NCBI GenBank assembly: GCA_900556255.1
Contig: USNZ01000091.1
Coordinates: forward strand, 1-5,810
Direction: 5' to 3'
DNA length: 5,810 bases
DNA from: an uncultured Oscillospiraceae bacterium
GTDB taxonomy: Bacteria > Bacillota > Clostridia > Oscillospirales > Ruminococcaceae
Shown: one piece after another, positions 1-5,810 of the stretch
Layout: every line of letters begins with the position of its first letter
Numbering within the stretch: the stretch's first letter is position 1
Program-made: the position numbers and the translations under genes
The notes under the pieces: generated by a model
Told to the model about the DNA's origin: nothing
The model's database searches: none
What the model saw: the letters and a program-made list of their open reading frames with translations, nothing else

Positions 1-327
1 CGCCTGCACCAGCGCTGCTACTGCGGCCAGCGCCGGCATCGTCTCGGAAGAAGACCGTCCGCGCAGGCCGTTCAGGCCGTCGCGCAGCACCGGGAAGCCC
101 ACGCACAGGCTTGCTGCCAGCAGCAGCCGGTCCGACAATCTGCGCGGGGCGCGGGTGCAGACCTCCATCAGCAGCACATTTGCGCGGCAGGAACGGCACA
201 ACTCTGCGATATCCTGCGTTTGCGGGCCGACGCTTTGTACCAGAAAATCCGGCCTTTGGCGTTCCAGCGCCATTGTCAAAGCGCGGGCCATCACAGAATA
301 CTGTGCATCCAAAACGATCCTACGCAC
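1..327 (-). CDS. Partial receiver-like protein with degenerate phosphorylation site, C-terminus cut by window edge
   Basis: The frame is open for 109 codons from GTG at 327 to the window edge, with no stop. The GTG is chosen because AAAGGGGG lies 7 bases upstream on the minus strand. In-frame ATGs at 291 and 273 have no such site and would remove the first beta strand. Residues 1-60 follow a response-regulator receiver pattern: strand RRIVLDAQYSV, an amphipathic helix, then strand NVLLMEV. The usual acidic pair is reduced to D7-A8, and the phosphoacceptor Asp position is E55, so normal phosphorylation looks unlikely. From about residue 66 the sequence changes to hydrophobic blocks (LLLAASLCVGFPVL and MPALAAVAALVQA), which suits membrane segments better than a receiver. 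It is transcribed divergently from the signalling operon. It could be a pseudo-receiver regulator, a fusion or a chimeric gene. The frame is fairly certain, the function is not. Confidence 0.6.
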   Translation of the reverse strand, partial: MRRIVLDAQYSVMARALTMALERQRPDFLVQSVGPQTQDIAELCRSCRANVLLMEVCTRAPRRLSDRLLLAASLCVGFPVLRDGLNGLRGRSSSETMPALAAVAALVQA

Positions 328-378
328 GGTACGACCCCCTTTCCGGATGTGCTATCTGTCATCTTTATCATACACCGC

Positions 379-395
379 GGGCGCTTTTTGCGCCC
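379..395. repeat. GC-rich inverted repeat in divergent spacer
   Basis: GGGCGC and GCGCCC arms (6 bp) flank a TTTTT loop. It lies between the leftward gene and the rightward operon. Neither side has a T-tract, so it is unlikely to be an intrinsic terminator. In leftward transcripts it would fall upstream of or near the transcription start. A role is not clear; it may be a leader hairpin or a protein-binding site. Confidence 0.35.
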
Positions 396-412
396 CCACC
401 AAATGGATAGTT

Positions 413-432
413 TTTATGGACTATTCCATAAA
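413..432. promoter_or_regulatory. Candidate operator 1: 8-bp-arm palindrome upstream of the operon promoter
   Basis: A perfect inverted repeat, TTTATGGA-N4-TCCATAAA, is centred at 422.5, about 60 bases upstream of the predicted start of transcription of the signalling operon. This is a typical position for an activator. An extra ATGGATAGT at 403-411 forms an imperfect second pairing with ACTATTCCAT at 420-429. The inner arms TATGGA/TCCATA resemble those of the palindrome at 479-494. It may be bound by the NarL-type regulator encoded downstream; that link is inference. Confidence 0.5.
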
Positions 433-434
433 TA

Positions 435-453
435 TTTGTAAGATACTTGCAAA
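435..453. promoter_or_regulatory. Candidate operator 2: near-perfect palindrome overlapping the -35 box
   Basis: TTTGTAAG-ATA-CTTGCAAA is an inverted repeat of 8-base arms with one mismatch, centred at 444. It covers the proposed -35 hexamer. Its centre is 21.5 bases from the first palindrome, close to two helical turns. Its arm sequence differs from the other two palindromes, so if it is a real site it may bind a different protein. Confidence 0.4.
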
Positions 454-475
454 AAACGACCGGATGCCCCATAAT
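447..475 (+). promoter_or_regulatory. Sigma-A-type promoter for the signalling operon
   Basis: TTGCAA at 447-452 and CATAAT at 470-475 are separated by 17 bases. They match the consensus at 4 of 6 and 5 of 6 positions. Transcription would start near 482, giving a leader of about 53 bases before the ATG at 535. It is embedded among three palindromes, which suggests regulated expression. Confidence 0.6.
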
Positions 476-478
476 AAT

Positions 479-494
479 TAGGGAAGTATCCCTA
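479..494. promoter_or_regulatory. Candidate operator 3: palindrome at the predicted transcription start
   Basis: TAGGGA-N4-TCCCTA is a perfect 6-bp-arm inverted repeat centred at 486.5. It has the same layout as TATGGA-N4-TCCATA at 415-430, giving a shared form TAKGGA-N4-TCCMTA. Lying on the predicted start of transcription, it would suit repression, or it could form a small hairpin at the 5' end of the message. GTATCCC from its right half recurs at 528-534, just before the start codon. Confidence 0.45.
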
Positions 495-534
495 TATTCC
501 CCCCCAACCGTTTCGCCCGAAAGGACTGTATCCC

Positions 535-2175
535 ATGTCAAAGATACAATACCGCAATTTGTATGTGACCCTTGCCGTTACGGCGCTGATAACCTGCGCC
601 GTGGTTATGCGGGTGTGCTATGTGCCGTATTCCGGAATGTGGCGCACACTGCTGTACAATGCGCTTATCGGCGCGTGGGGTGTTTCGGTCTGGTGGCGCA
701 TCCTGCAAAGGCAGACCCGTAATTGCCTGCTGCTTTCGGCGGCGCTTATGCTGCTGTGGCTGGACTTGCGCCTGATCCGTTTTGATTTCGCCACGACCCC
801 CGCCGCGCTGCGCCATCTGTGGTACAGCTATTATGTACCCATGCTGTTGATTCCCACGCTGTCGGTCTACGCGCTGTTTTTTCTTGACCGTTCGCAGACG
901 CGGCCGCTGTTTCGGTATCGCCTTGCCATATTTGTTGTGCCCGTTGCGCTGTTTACGATGGTGCTTACCAACGACTTCCACCAGATGGTGTTTGCTTTCC
1001 CCTTAGGGTATAAAACCCTCGATGATCCCGATTACACCTACCGCGTCGGCTACTACCTATGCATAGCGTGGATTTTATTCTGCGGCCTGTTTACGGTCGT
1101 CTATCTGGTACGGCGCTGCCGCATCCCCCACACGGGAGGTTTTCTGTGGCTGCCGATGCTGCCCATTGCTGTGGCGCTTGTGTACGGCATTTTGTATATA
1201 CTGCAATTTCCGTGGCTGCGCAGGATAGCCGGGGACATGACGGTTGTGCAGTGCCTGACCTTCACGGCAACGTATGAAGCCTGTATCCAATGCGGGCTGA
1301 TACAATCCAACTCCGGCTATGCCTCGTTTTTTGAGGTGTCATCGGCCAAGGGCATCATCACCGACAGACAGTTTGCTACGGTCGTGCGCTCGGCCCGTGC
1401 CGCGCCGCTTACGCAGGACTGTATGCGTCAGGCAATCGCGGGCACTGTGCAGCCGGATCGCAACACCCTGCTGCATGGGCATACGATTTCCGGCGGCTAT
1501 GTTTTCTGGCAGGAGGATATCACTGAGCTGGCTGACCTGCTGGAGCAGATGCGCCTTACGCAGGAGGAACTCAACGACATCGGGGACATCATTCAGGCAG
1601 AGACCGCACAAAAGGCCAAGTGGCTGCAGTTGAGCGAACAAAACCGCCTGTACGACCAAATCGAGACCGTCACCGCCCGCCAGCTGGCCTTGATGCAGAA
1701 GCATCTTGCCGATCTGCAATCTGCCCCCGATGCCGAGAGCGCACGGCGGCTGCTAAAGCAGATCGTCATACTGGGTACCTATATTAAAAGGCGCAGCAAC
1801 CTGGTGTTTGTCTGCGACAAGGCCGACGTCATCGACACCGCCGAGGTGCGCCTGAGTCTGTTTGAATCGGCGGAGAGTCTGCGCATCAGCGGCATACAAT
1901 GTACCGTGCAAATCAGCGAGACCGCGCAGATACCCGCAAGCTGCGCCGTGGCCATCTACGACGCCTTTGAGGCGATTCTGGAGGCCACCCTGCCGGGCGT
2001 GGAAAACCTGTTGTTCTGCGCCTTGCACAGCGGACAGGGATGGACTGTCCGCTGCAGCATACAGGGCGTCAACCACCCGCTGAATATCCCGAACTTTCCC
2101 GCCATGCAGTCGGAATGGGACGAGGACGGCCTTTTGTATCTGACACTGTCCCTGCCGGAAGGAGGCTGCCCATGA
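535..2175 (+). CDS. Seven-helix membrane sensor with PAS-like region and catalytically dead histidine-kinase-like C-terminus
   Basis: The protein has 546 residues. Seven hydrophobic segments lie at about 8-30, 38-55, 64-79, 97-117, 128-147, 171-192 and 203-224. WYSYYVPMLLIPTLS and LTNDFHQMVF are the style of the histidine kinase N-terminal 7TM domain. A PAS-like region follows (about 240-330, ending GGYVFWQEDI), then a helical region (330-420) containing EQNRLYDQIETVTARQ and GTYIKRRSNLVF. That helical region holds no His followed by an acidic residue. In the ATPase-like tail, YDAFEAILEATLP (475-487) has E479, E483 and P487 where a kinase N box has Glu, Asn and His. No glycine-rich lid is visible. 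I read it as a membrane signal sensor that cannot phosphorylate by itself. The start is supported by AAAGGA at 520-525, 9 bases upstream. The stop overlaps the kinase gene start in ATGA, and the tail of this gene carries the kinase's ribosome binding site. The ligand is unknown. Confidence 0.85.
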   Translation: MSKIQYRNLYVTLAVTALITCAVVMRVCYVPYSGMWRTLLYNALIGAWGVSVWWRILQRQTRNCLLLSAALMLLWLDLRLIRFDFATTPAALRHLWYSYYVPMLLIPTLSVYALFFLDRSQTRPLFRYRLAIFVVPVALFTMVLTNDFHQMVFAFPLGYKTLDDPDYTYRVGYYLCIAWILFCGLFTVVYLVRRCRIPHTGGFLWLPMLPIAVALVYGILYILQFPWLRRIAGDMTVVQCLTFTATYEACIQCGLIQSNSGYASFFEVSSAKGIITDRQFATVVRSARAAPLTQDCMRQAIAGTVQPDRNTLLHGHTISGGYVFWQEDITELADLLEQMRLTQEELNDIGDIIQAETAQKAKWLQLSEQNRLYDQIETVTARQLALMQKHLADLQSAPDAESARRLLKQIVILGTYIKRRSNLVFVCDKADVIDTAEVRLSLFESAESLRISGIQCTVQISETAQIPASCAVAIYDAFEAILEATLPGVENLLFCALHSGQGWTVRCSIQGVNHPLNIPNFPAMQSEWDEDGLLYLTLSLPEGGCP

Positions 2176-3131
2176 TTTCCCGCAATGCCGTAAAAGAGAG
2201 CTTCGACACGCTGCCCGCAGGCATCTGCTGCTTTGACCGCAACGGTCTGCTGCGTCTGGTCAACCACAAAATGCAGAGCATTGCGGCGATACTCTGCGGG
2301 CGTGACCTGCAAACGCTGGCAGATTTGCAGCAGGCGCTGCACAGCCCCGGCGGCGGGGTGTGCCCGGTGGACGCGGCAACCGGAATCTATCGGTTTCCCG
2401 ACGGGACGGTGTATCGTTTTGTTTTTCACGACGGAACGGACAAACAGGGCGTTTTTTTTACCGAGGTCATGGCCTTCGACGTCAGCCGCCAGGCGGCACT
2501 GCATGCAGAGCTGGCCCAGGAAAACGAGCGACTTGCCGACGCAAACCGACGCGCCAAACGCCTGTACGACAACATGCCCGACATTGTGCGGGAGGAAGAA
2601 ATTCTGAAAATGAAGATGCGGGTGCATGACGATATCGGTCATACCCTTATTGCGGCGCGGCGCGCCCTGCGCCATGGGCAGGAATTGGAAGAAATACGCC
2701 GTCAGGCTGCCGAATGGCAGCGATCCATCGATCTTTTATGCCGTGCCGGACAGGAGGATACCGCACACGACCCGCTGGAACACATACAAAAACGCGCCGC
2801 CGCATTGGGCGTTGCGGTACGGCTGTGCGGCGAATATCCGACACAGCGCACCGCGAAGGAACTGTATGCGCTGGCTCTGCGGGAATGTACCTACAACTGT
2901 GTGCGCCACGCCGGTGCCAGCGAACTGTACGCCGATTCCGCCCGCAGCGGGCAGCAGTGGCAGCTGTGCATAAAGAACAATGGCCTGCCGCCGACAAAGA
3001 CCGTTCGGGAGGGCGGGGGACTGTCCTCCCTGCGCCGCCGCATAGAAAAAGCAGGGGGCACCATGACGGTACATTCCCTGCCGAATTTTGTTCTGGAGAT
3101 CACCCTGCCGGATAAGGAGGAGTGGACATGA
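2172..3131 (+). CDS. Soluble PAS-domain sensor histidine kinase
   Basis: The protein has 319 residues and no membrane segment, so it should be cytoplasmic. The start at 2172 is chosen because AAGGAGG at 2159-2165 is ideally placed and the ATG overlaps the previous stop. The frame stays open back to an ATG at 2040, but that lies inside the upstream gene. A PAS-like domain covers about 8-105 (LPAGICCFDRNGLLRLVN). A charged probable coiled coil covers 107-148. The dimerisation helix carries MRVHDDIGHTL with phosphoacceptor candidate H152. The ATPase domain has an N box, ECTYNCVRH (E238, N242, H246), and a lid EGGGLSSLRRRIE (280-292). The G1 position reads NNG (269-271), with Asn where Asp normally contacts adenine. 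The kinase probably transfers phosphate to the regulator encoded next and takes its input from the upstream membrane protein. The pairing is inferred from the coupled gene order. Confidence 0.87.
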   Translation: MISRNAVKESFDTLPAGICCFDRNGLLRLVNHKMQSIAAILCGRDLQTLADLQQALHSPGGGVCPVDAATGIYRFPDGTVYRFVFHDGTDKQGVFFTEVMAFDVSRQAALHAELAQENERLADANRRAKRLYDNMPDIVREEEILKMKMRVHDDIGHTLIAARRALRHGQELEEIRRQAAEWQRSIDLLCRAGQEDTAHDPLEHIQKRAAALGVAVRLCGEYPTQRTAKELYALALRECTYNCVRHAGASELYADSARSGQQWQLCIKNNGLPPTKTVREGGGLSSLRRRIEKAGGTMTVHSLPNFVLEITLPDKEEWT

Positions 3132-3757
3132 TCCAAGTAATGATCGTTGAGGACCAAAAGCTGGTGCGCAGTCTGCTGGAAAGCTATATCCAAAATGAGG
3201 ATGGCTATCGCCTGGCTGTGTCCATACCGGGTGCAGCCGAGGCCCCGATTTTGTGCGATACCGAGGACATCGACCTGATTTTGATGGATGTGCAGACAGC
3301 CCAGCGCGAAAACGGCCTGACCGCCGCCGAAAAGATACATAAGGCGCATCCGAATATTAAGATCGTGGTGGTGACATCTCTCATCGACCACGAGATACTG
3401 AAGCGCGCCAAGGCGGTCGGTGTGGACAGCCTGTGGTACAAGGACGGTGACGAGGGCACGCTGATGCAGGTCGTGCGCAGCACGATGCAGGGGGCACATA
3501 TCTTCCCCGATGCGCCGCCCAGCGTAAAAATCGGTCTGGCAGCCAGCAGCGAGTTCACCCCGGCGGAAATGCGTGTGCTGCGCCTGTTGGTGCGCGGGCT
3601 GTCGTACAGCGGCATCGCGCGGGAGCTTTGCGTGGAGCCGTCCACGGTGAAATACCACGTCATCAATATGCTGCAAAAAACAGGGCTGGAAAACAAGCTG
3701 CAGCTTGCCATCGCCGCCAGCGAAGCCCGCCTTGTGGTGGATTTTACCGAGGAGTGA
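3128..3757 (+). CDS. NarL/LuxR-family response regulator
   Basis: The protein has 209 residues, the usual NarL-type length. The receiver domain (1-122) keeps every active residue: E8 and D9, phosphoacceptor D54 (LILMDV), T83/S84 (VVVTS) and K105 (WYKD). A LuxR-type helix-turn-helix covers about 143-198: FTPAEMRVLRLLVRGLS, IARELCVEPSTVKYHV and MLQKTGLENKLQLA. ATG at 3128 is chosen because AAGGAGG at 3114-3120 is 7 bases away and the codon forms ATGA with the kinase stop. A GTG at 3122 would add two residues but sits only one base from that site. It is the DNA-binding output of the three-gene system. Candidate targets are the palindromes upstream of 535, which would make the operon autoregulated. 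No T-tract terminator follows the gene on this strand; a convergent tRNA gene lies beyond. Confidence 0.92.
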   Translation: MIQVMIVEDQKLVRSLLESYIQNEDGYRLAVSIPGAAEAPILCDTEDIDLILMDVQTAQRENGLTAAEKIHKAHPNIKIVVVTSLIDHEILKRAKAVGVDSLWYKDGDEGTLMQVVRSTMQGAHIFPDAPPSVKIGLAASSEFTPAEMRVLRLLVRGLSYSGIARELCVEPSTVKYHVINMLQKTGLENKLQLAIAASEARLVVDFTEE

Positions 3758-3811
3758 ACGGGAACACAGCCACAACCTGCCGGGTTGCCCCACATAAAAC
3801 GAGGGACAAAC

Positions 3812-3846
3812 AAAAAGGGCGCAGGAACTTTTGTTCCTGCGCCCTT
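3812..3846 (-). terminator. Intrinsic terminator of the tRNA-Leu gene
   Basis: A perfect 14-bp stem (arms 3815-3828 and 3833-3846) with a four-base loop is followed on the minus strand by a T-run from 3816 to 3812. It starts 5 bases beyond the CCA end of the tRNA. Read in the plus direction the stem is followed by ACCTTTGG, so termination of the response regulator transcript there would be weak. Confidence 0.88.
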
Positions 3847-3851
3847 ACCTT

Positions 3852-3935
3852 TGGTGCGGAAGATGGGACTTGAACCCACACGTCATAGACACACGCACCT
3901 CAAACGTGCCTGTCTGCCGATTCCAGCACTTCCGC
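3852..3935 (-). tRNA. tRNA-Leu (anticodon GAG), CCA encoded
   Basis: The 84-base gene folds as a class II tRNA. The acceptor stem GCGGAAG/CTTCCGC pairs fully, with discriminator A and encoded CCA at 3852-3854. The D stem is CTG/CAG around GAATCGGCAGA. The anticodon stem CACGT/GCGTG closes loop TTGAGGT, placing GAG at 3899-3901, which reads CUU and CUC. The long variable arm is TGTC-TAT-GACG. The T arm is GTGGG-TTCAAGT-CCCAT. The long variable arm, discriminator A and GAG anticodon all fit leucine. Confidence 0.97.
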
Positions 3936-3956
3936 ATAGCATTGACTGCAAGCATG

Positions 3957-3986
3957 ATTCTACCACATATCCAAGGCAAAAGTCAA
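3957..3986 (-). promoter_or_regulatory. Extended -10 promoter of tRNA-Leu
   Basis: On the minus strand TTGACT (3981-3986) and TAGAAT (3957-3962) are 18 bases apart, and TGG just before the -10 makes it an extended -10 element. Transcription would start near 3950, about 15 bases before the mature tRNA end, which suits RNase P processing. Confidence 0.75.
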
Positions 3987-4060
3987 GCACTTTTTGCAAA
4001 TTTTGTGTGGCGCACGGCAGCAGGCCCAAAAAAGTTATACAAACGTCAAAAAATGCCCTA

Positions 4061-4088
4061 TTGCTTTTTTGTGCCACTTTGCTATAAT
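4061..4088 (+). promoter_or_regulatory. Extended -10 promoter of the trkA-trkH operon
   Basis: A perfect TATAAT at 4083-4088 is preceded by TGC (extended -10) and, 16 bases upstream, by a weak -35, TTGCTT (4061-4066). The start of transcription would be near 4095, leaving a leader of about 47 bases. It is back to back with the tRNA promoter, with about 75 bases between the two -35 boxes. Confidence 0.75.
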
Positions 4089-4100
4089 GGCAGTATACTA

Positions 4101-4121
4101 CTAAGTGTGCGCCTTAGCGCA
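4101..4121 (+). promoter_or_regulatory. Two overlapping, mutually exclusive small hairpins in the trkA leader
   Basis: CTAAG at 4101-4105 can pair with CTTAG at 4113-4117, and TGCGC at 4108-4112 can pair with GCGCA at 4117-4121. The two 5-bp stems share bases and cannot form together. They lie at the start of the predicted leader, just ahead of the ribosome binding site AAAGGAG at 4127-4133. This could be an operator or a minor leader structure, or chance. No known riboswitch is recognised here. Confidence 0.25.
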
Positions 4122-4141
4122 ACAACAAAGGAGCATCTCTT

Positions 4142-5503
4142 ATGAGGATCGTGGTCGTCGGTTTGGGCAAGGTAGGCCGTGCCTTGGCGGCACAGCTTAC
4201 CGCAGAAAAACACGATATCGTGGTGGTGGATCAAAACGCCGCCCTGATCGACAATTTTGTCAACATCTATGACGTGCGCGGCGTACCCGGCAACGGTGCC
4301 AGTTATGACGTGCAGAAAGAGGCGTTTGAAGACGGTGCCGACCTGCTGATTGCCACCACCTCCAGCGACGAAATCAACATTCTTGCCTGCATGGTCGCCA
4401 AAAAAATCGGCACCCAGCACACCATTGCCCGCATCCGCAACCCCGAATATGAGCAGCAGCTGCACTTCATGCGCGATGAGCTGGGCCTTTCGATGATCGT
4501 CAACCCCGAAAAGGCCACCGCGCGTGAGATGGCCCGTGTGCTGCGTTTTCCCAGCGCCATCAAGCGCGAGCAGTTCTGCCGCCAGCGCTTTGAGCTGATC
4601 GAGTACCGCGTCACCGCCGACAACCCGCTGGTGGGTATGCCCCTGGCCGACCTGTACCGCAATATCCGCGTCAAGATCCTGATCTGCGCTGTGGCGCGCG
4701 GCAACGAAACCATCATTCCCGGTGGCTCCTTCACGCTGGAGGCGGGGGATAAAATCTATCTGACCGCCTCCACCCGCGACCTGGAAGAATTCTTCCGCCG
4801 TCTGCACCTGTTCCGGGCCAAGGCCAGCAATGTCATGATCGTCGGTGCCAGCCGCATGGCCTACTATCTGGCGCGTGAGCTGGAAGATATCCAGAAAAAG
4901 ATGATCGTCATCGACTCCGACGCTGCCCGCTGCCAGGCTATGAGCGAAAAGTTCCCCGGCGTACTGGTCATCCACGGCGACGGTGCCGACAGTGAGCTGC
5001 TCAGCGAGGAAGGCCTGGCCGATATGGACGCCTTTGTCGCCTTGACAGGCATGGACGAAACCAACATTATTCTGGCTATGTATGCCTCCCAGTTTGACTG
5101 CAAGGTCATCGCCAAGATCAACCGTTCCTCCTTTGCCGATCTGGCCGCCGCCAAGGGGCTGGTGGACAGCGTTGTCTCGGCAGCGTCCGTCACCACCGAA
5201 ACCATCGTGCGCTATGTCCGTGCCATGCAGAACAGCTTCGATTCCGATAACATCAAGACGCTGCACCGTCTGGTCAACGGCCGTGTAGAGGCGCTGGAAT
5301 TCAACGTCGGCGCCGATTTCCCCTTTGTCAATGTGCCGCTGAAGGATCTGACCCTCAAGGACGGGCTGCTGCTTGCCGGCATCGTGCGCGAAAACAACAA
5401 GACGGTCATTCCCTCCGGCAACGATGCCCTGCAGCCGGGGGACGACGTGGTGGTCGTCACCACCGATACCACCCTGCGCTCGCTGCGCGACATTGTAAAG
5501 TGA
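4142..5503 (+). CDS. trkA: Trk-type potassium uptake regulatory subunit TrkA
   Basis: The protein has 453 residues, the normal length for TrkA with two RCK modules. It is a cytoplasmic NAD(H)/nucleotide-binding ring protein that gates the TrkH potassium channel. The first Rossmann domain (about 1-120) shows GLGKVG at 7-12 and the ribose-binding acid D30 (IVVVDQN). The first RCK_C domain lies at about 140-220 (LIEYRVTADNPLVG, PGGSFTLEAGDKIYL). The second Rossmann domain starts at 230 (VMIVGASRMAYYLA) with D258, and the second RCK_C domain covers about 375-450 (SGNDALQPGDDVVVV). In the second module the glycine motif is GASRMA (235-240), so only the first glycine of the usual three remains. The start is supported by AAAGGAG at 4127-4133, 8 bases away. 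trkH follows after 7 bases, so the two are one operon. In some Firmicutes RCK_C domains bind c-di-AMP; nothing here proves that. Confidence 0.96.
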   Translation: MRIVVVGLGKVGRALAAQLTAEKHDIVVVDQNAALIDNFVNIYDVRGVPGNGASYDVQKEAFEDGADLLIATTSSDEINILACMVAKKIGTQHTIARIRNPEYEQQLHFMRDELGLSMIVNPEKATAREMARVLRFPSAIKREQFCRQRFELIEYRVTADNPLVGMPLADLYRNIRVKILICAVARGNETIIPGGSFTLEAGDKIYLTASTRDLEEFFRRLHLFRAKASNVMIVGASRMAYYLARELEDIQKKMIVIDSDAARCQAMSEKFPGVLVIHGDGADSELLSEEGLADMDAFVALTGMDETNIILAMYASQFDCKVIAKINRSSFADLAAAKGLVDSVVSAASVTTETIVRYVRAMQNSFDSDNIKTLHRLVNGRVEALEFNVGADFPFVNVPLKDLTLKDGLLLAGIVRENNKTVIPSGNDALQPGDDVVVVTTDTTLRSLRDIVK

Positions 5504-5510
5504 GGCGGCT

Positions 5511-5810
5511 ATGAATTACAGAATGGTCGTCTTTGTGCTGGGCCGCATCTTTTTGGTGGAGGCAGCCATGATGCTGCTGCCGATGGTGTGCTCCGCCATT
5601 TACGGGGAATGGTACATGCTGCCGGCGTTTTTGCTGCCGGCGGTCATTTTGCTGCTGCTGGGGCTGGCTGCCAGCCTGCGCACCCCCAAAAACACCACGA
5701 TTTATGCCCGCGACGGCTTGGCCATCGTGGCACTGGTGTGGGTGCTGATGTCGGCTTTTGGCGCACTGCCGTTTGTCATTTCGGGCGAGATCCCCGCCTT
5801 TGCCGACGCC
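5511..5810 (+). CDS. trkH: Potassium uptake channel subunit TrkH, N-terminal part
   Basis: One hundred codons are visible, cut by the window end. The start ATG lies 7 bases after the trkA stop, with GAGG at 5502-5505 overlapping that stop; an ATG 12 bases later is less well placed. Hydrophobic segments lie at about 5-30, 36-56 and 69-91. The motif RDGLAIVALVWVLMSAFGALPFVISGEIPAFADA is typical of the first membrane-pore-membrane repeat of TrkH/KtrB channels, just before the first selectivity filter, which falls outside the window. TrkH is the membrane channel that admits K+, and TrkA is its cytoplasmic gate. The order trkA-trkH and the close spacing support co-expression. Confidence 0.93.
   Translation, partial: MNYRMVVFVLGRIFLVEAAMMLLPMVCSAIYGEWYMLPAFLLPAVILLLLGLAASLRTPKNTTIYARDGLAIVALVWVLMSAFGALPFVISGEIPAFADA

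Noticed and set aside
367..372. TATGAT on the minus strand as -10 for the leftward gene
   Set aside because: No acceptable -35 lies 16-18 bases upstream; it may need an activator, but the evidence is too weak to annotate.
511..522. Inverted repeat TTTCG-CC-CGAAA partly covering the ribosome binding site at 520-525
   Set aside because: As RNA only about 4 base pairs can form, too weak to argue for translational control.
2040..2171. Upstream extension of the soluble kinase to ATG at 2040
   Set aside because: The extension lies inside the preceding gene; ATG 2172 has an ideal AAGGAGG and the ATGA overlap.
1956..2675. Minus-strand open frame of 239 codons
   Set aside because: It is antisense to the junction of two well-supported coding regions and has no recognisable domain.
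2891..3793. Minus-strand open frame of 300 codons
   Set aside because: It is antisense to the kinase and response regulator genes and shows no family motif or start signals.
3852..3935. tRNA-Leu as an integration site for a mobile element
   Set aside because: No integrase gene and no second copy of the tRNA 3' end were seen in the window.
3936..4141. A c-di-AMP or other riboswitch in front of trkA
   Set aside because: With transcription starting near 4095 the leader is only about 47 bases, too short for a known riboswitch, and no conserved motif was recognised.
4082..5266. Long minus-strand open frame of 394 codons
   Set aside because: It lies opposite trkA, which has clear domains, a promoter and a ribosome binding site. 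The predicted protein is low in recognisable motifs and is a shadow of GC-rich codons.

Overview
The window looks like chromosome of a GC-rich Clostridia-type Firmicute. The order Oscillospirales (Faecalibacterium, Gemmiger or Subdoligranulum relatives) is my best guess from the protein style and the strong AAGGAGG ribosome binding sites. This is inferred without a database search. Nearly all of it reads as intact coding sequence. No insertion sequence, CRISPR array or phage gene was seen.

Left part (1-534): a leftward gene, cut by the window edge, begins with a GTG at 327. Its first ~60 codons look like a response-regulator receiver domain, but the key phosphorylation residues are replaced. 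Its remaining visible part looks like membrane-protein sequence. The 207-base divergent spacer to the next gene holds a good rightward promoter and three palindromes spaced at about whole helical turns.

Centre (535-3757): three rightward genes, each joined to the next by an ATGA stop/start overlap. The first is a seven-helix membrane protein with a PAS-like region and a histidine-kinase-like C-terminus that has lost its catalytic residues. The second is a soluble PAS histidine kinase with a phosphoacceptor His and an N box. The third is a NarL/LuxR-type response regulator with all its conserved residues. The likely reading is one signalling pathway: the membrane pseudokinase senses, the soluble kinase phosphorylates, and the regulator binds DNA, perhaps at the palindromes in front of the operon.

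Middle right (3758-4141): a leftward tRNA-Leu(GAG) with encoded CCA, its own extended -10 promoter and a strong 14-bp terminator. It is convergent with the response regulator gene and divergent from the potassium uptake operon, which has a perfect extended -10 promoter.

Right part (4142-5810): trkA, a two-RCK-module potassium uptake regulator, followed 7 bases later by the first 100 codons of trkH, the potassium channel subunit. Together they encode a Trk-type K+ uptake system.

No gene-free stretch is longer than about 300 bases.
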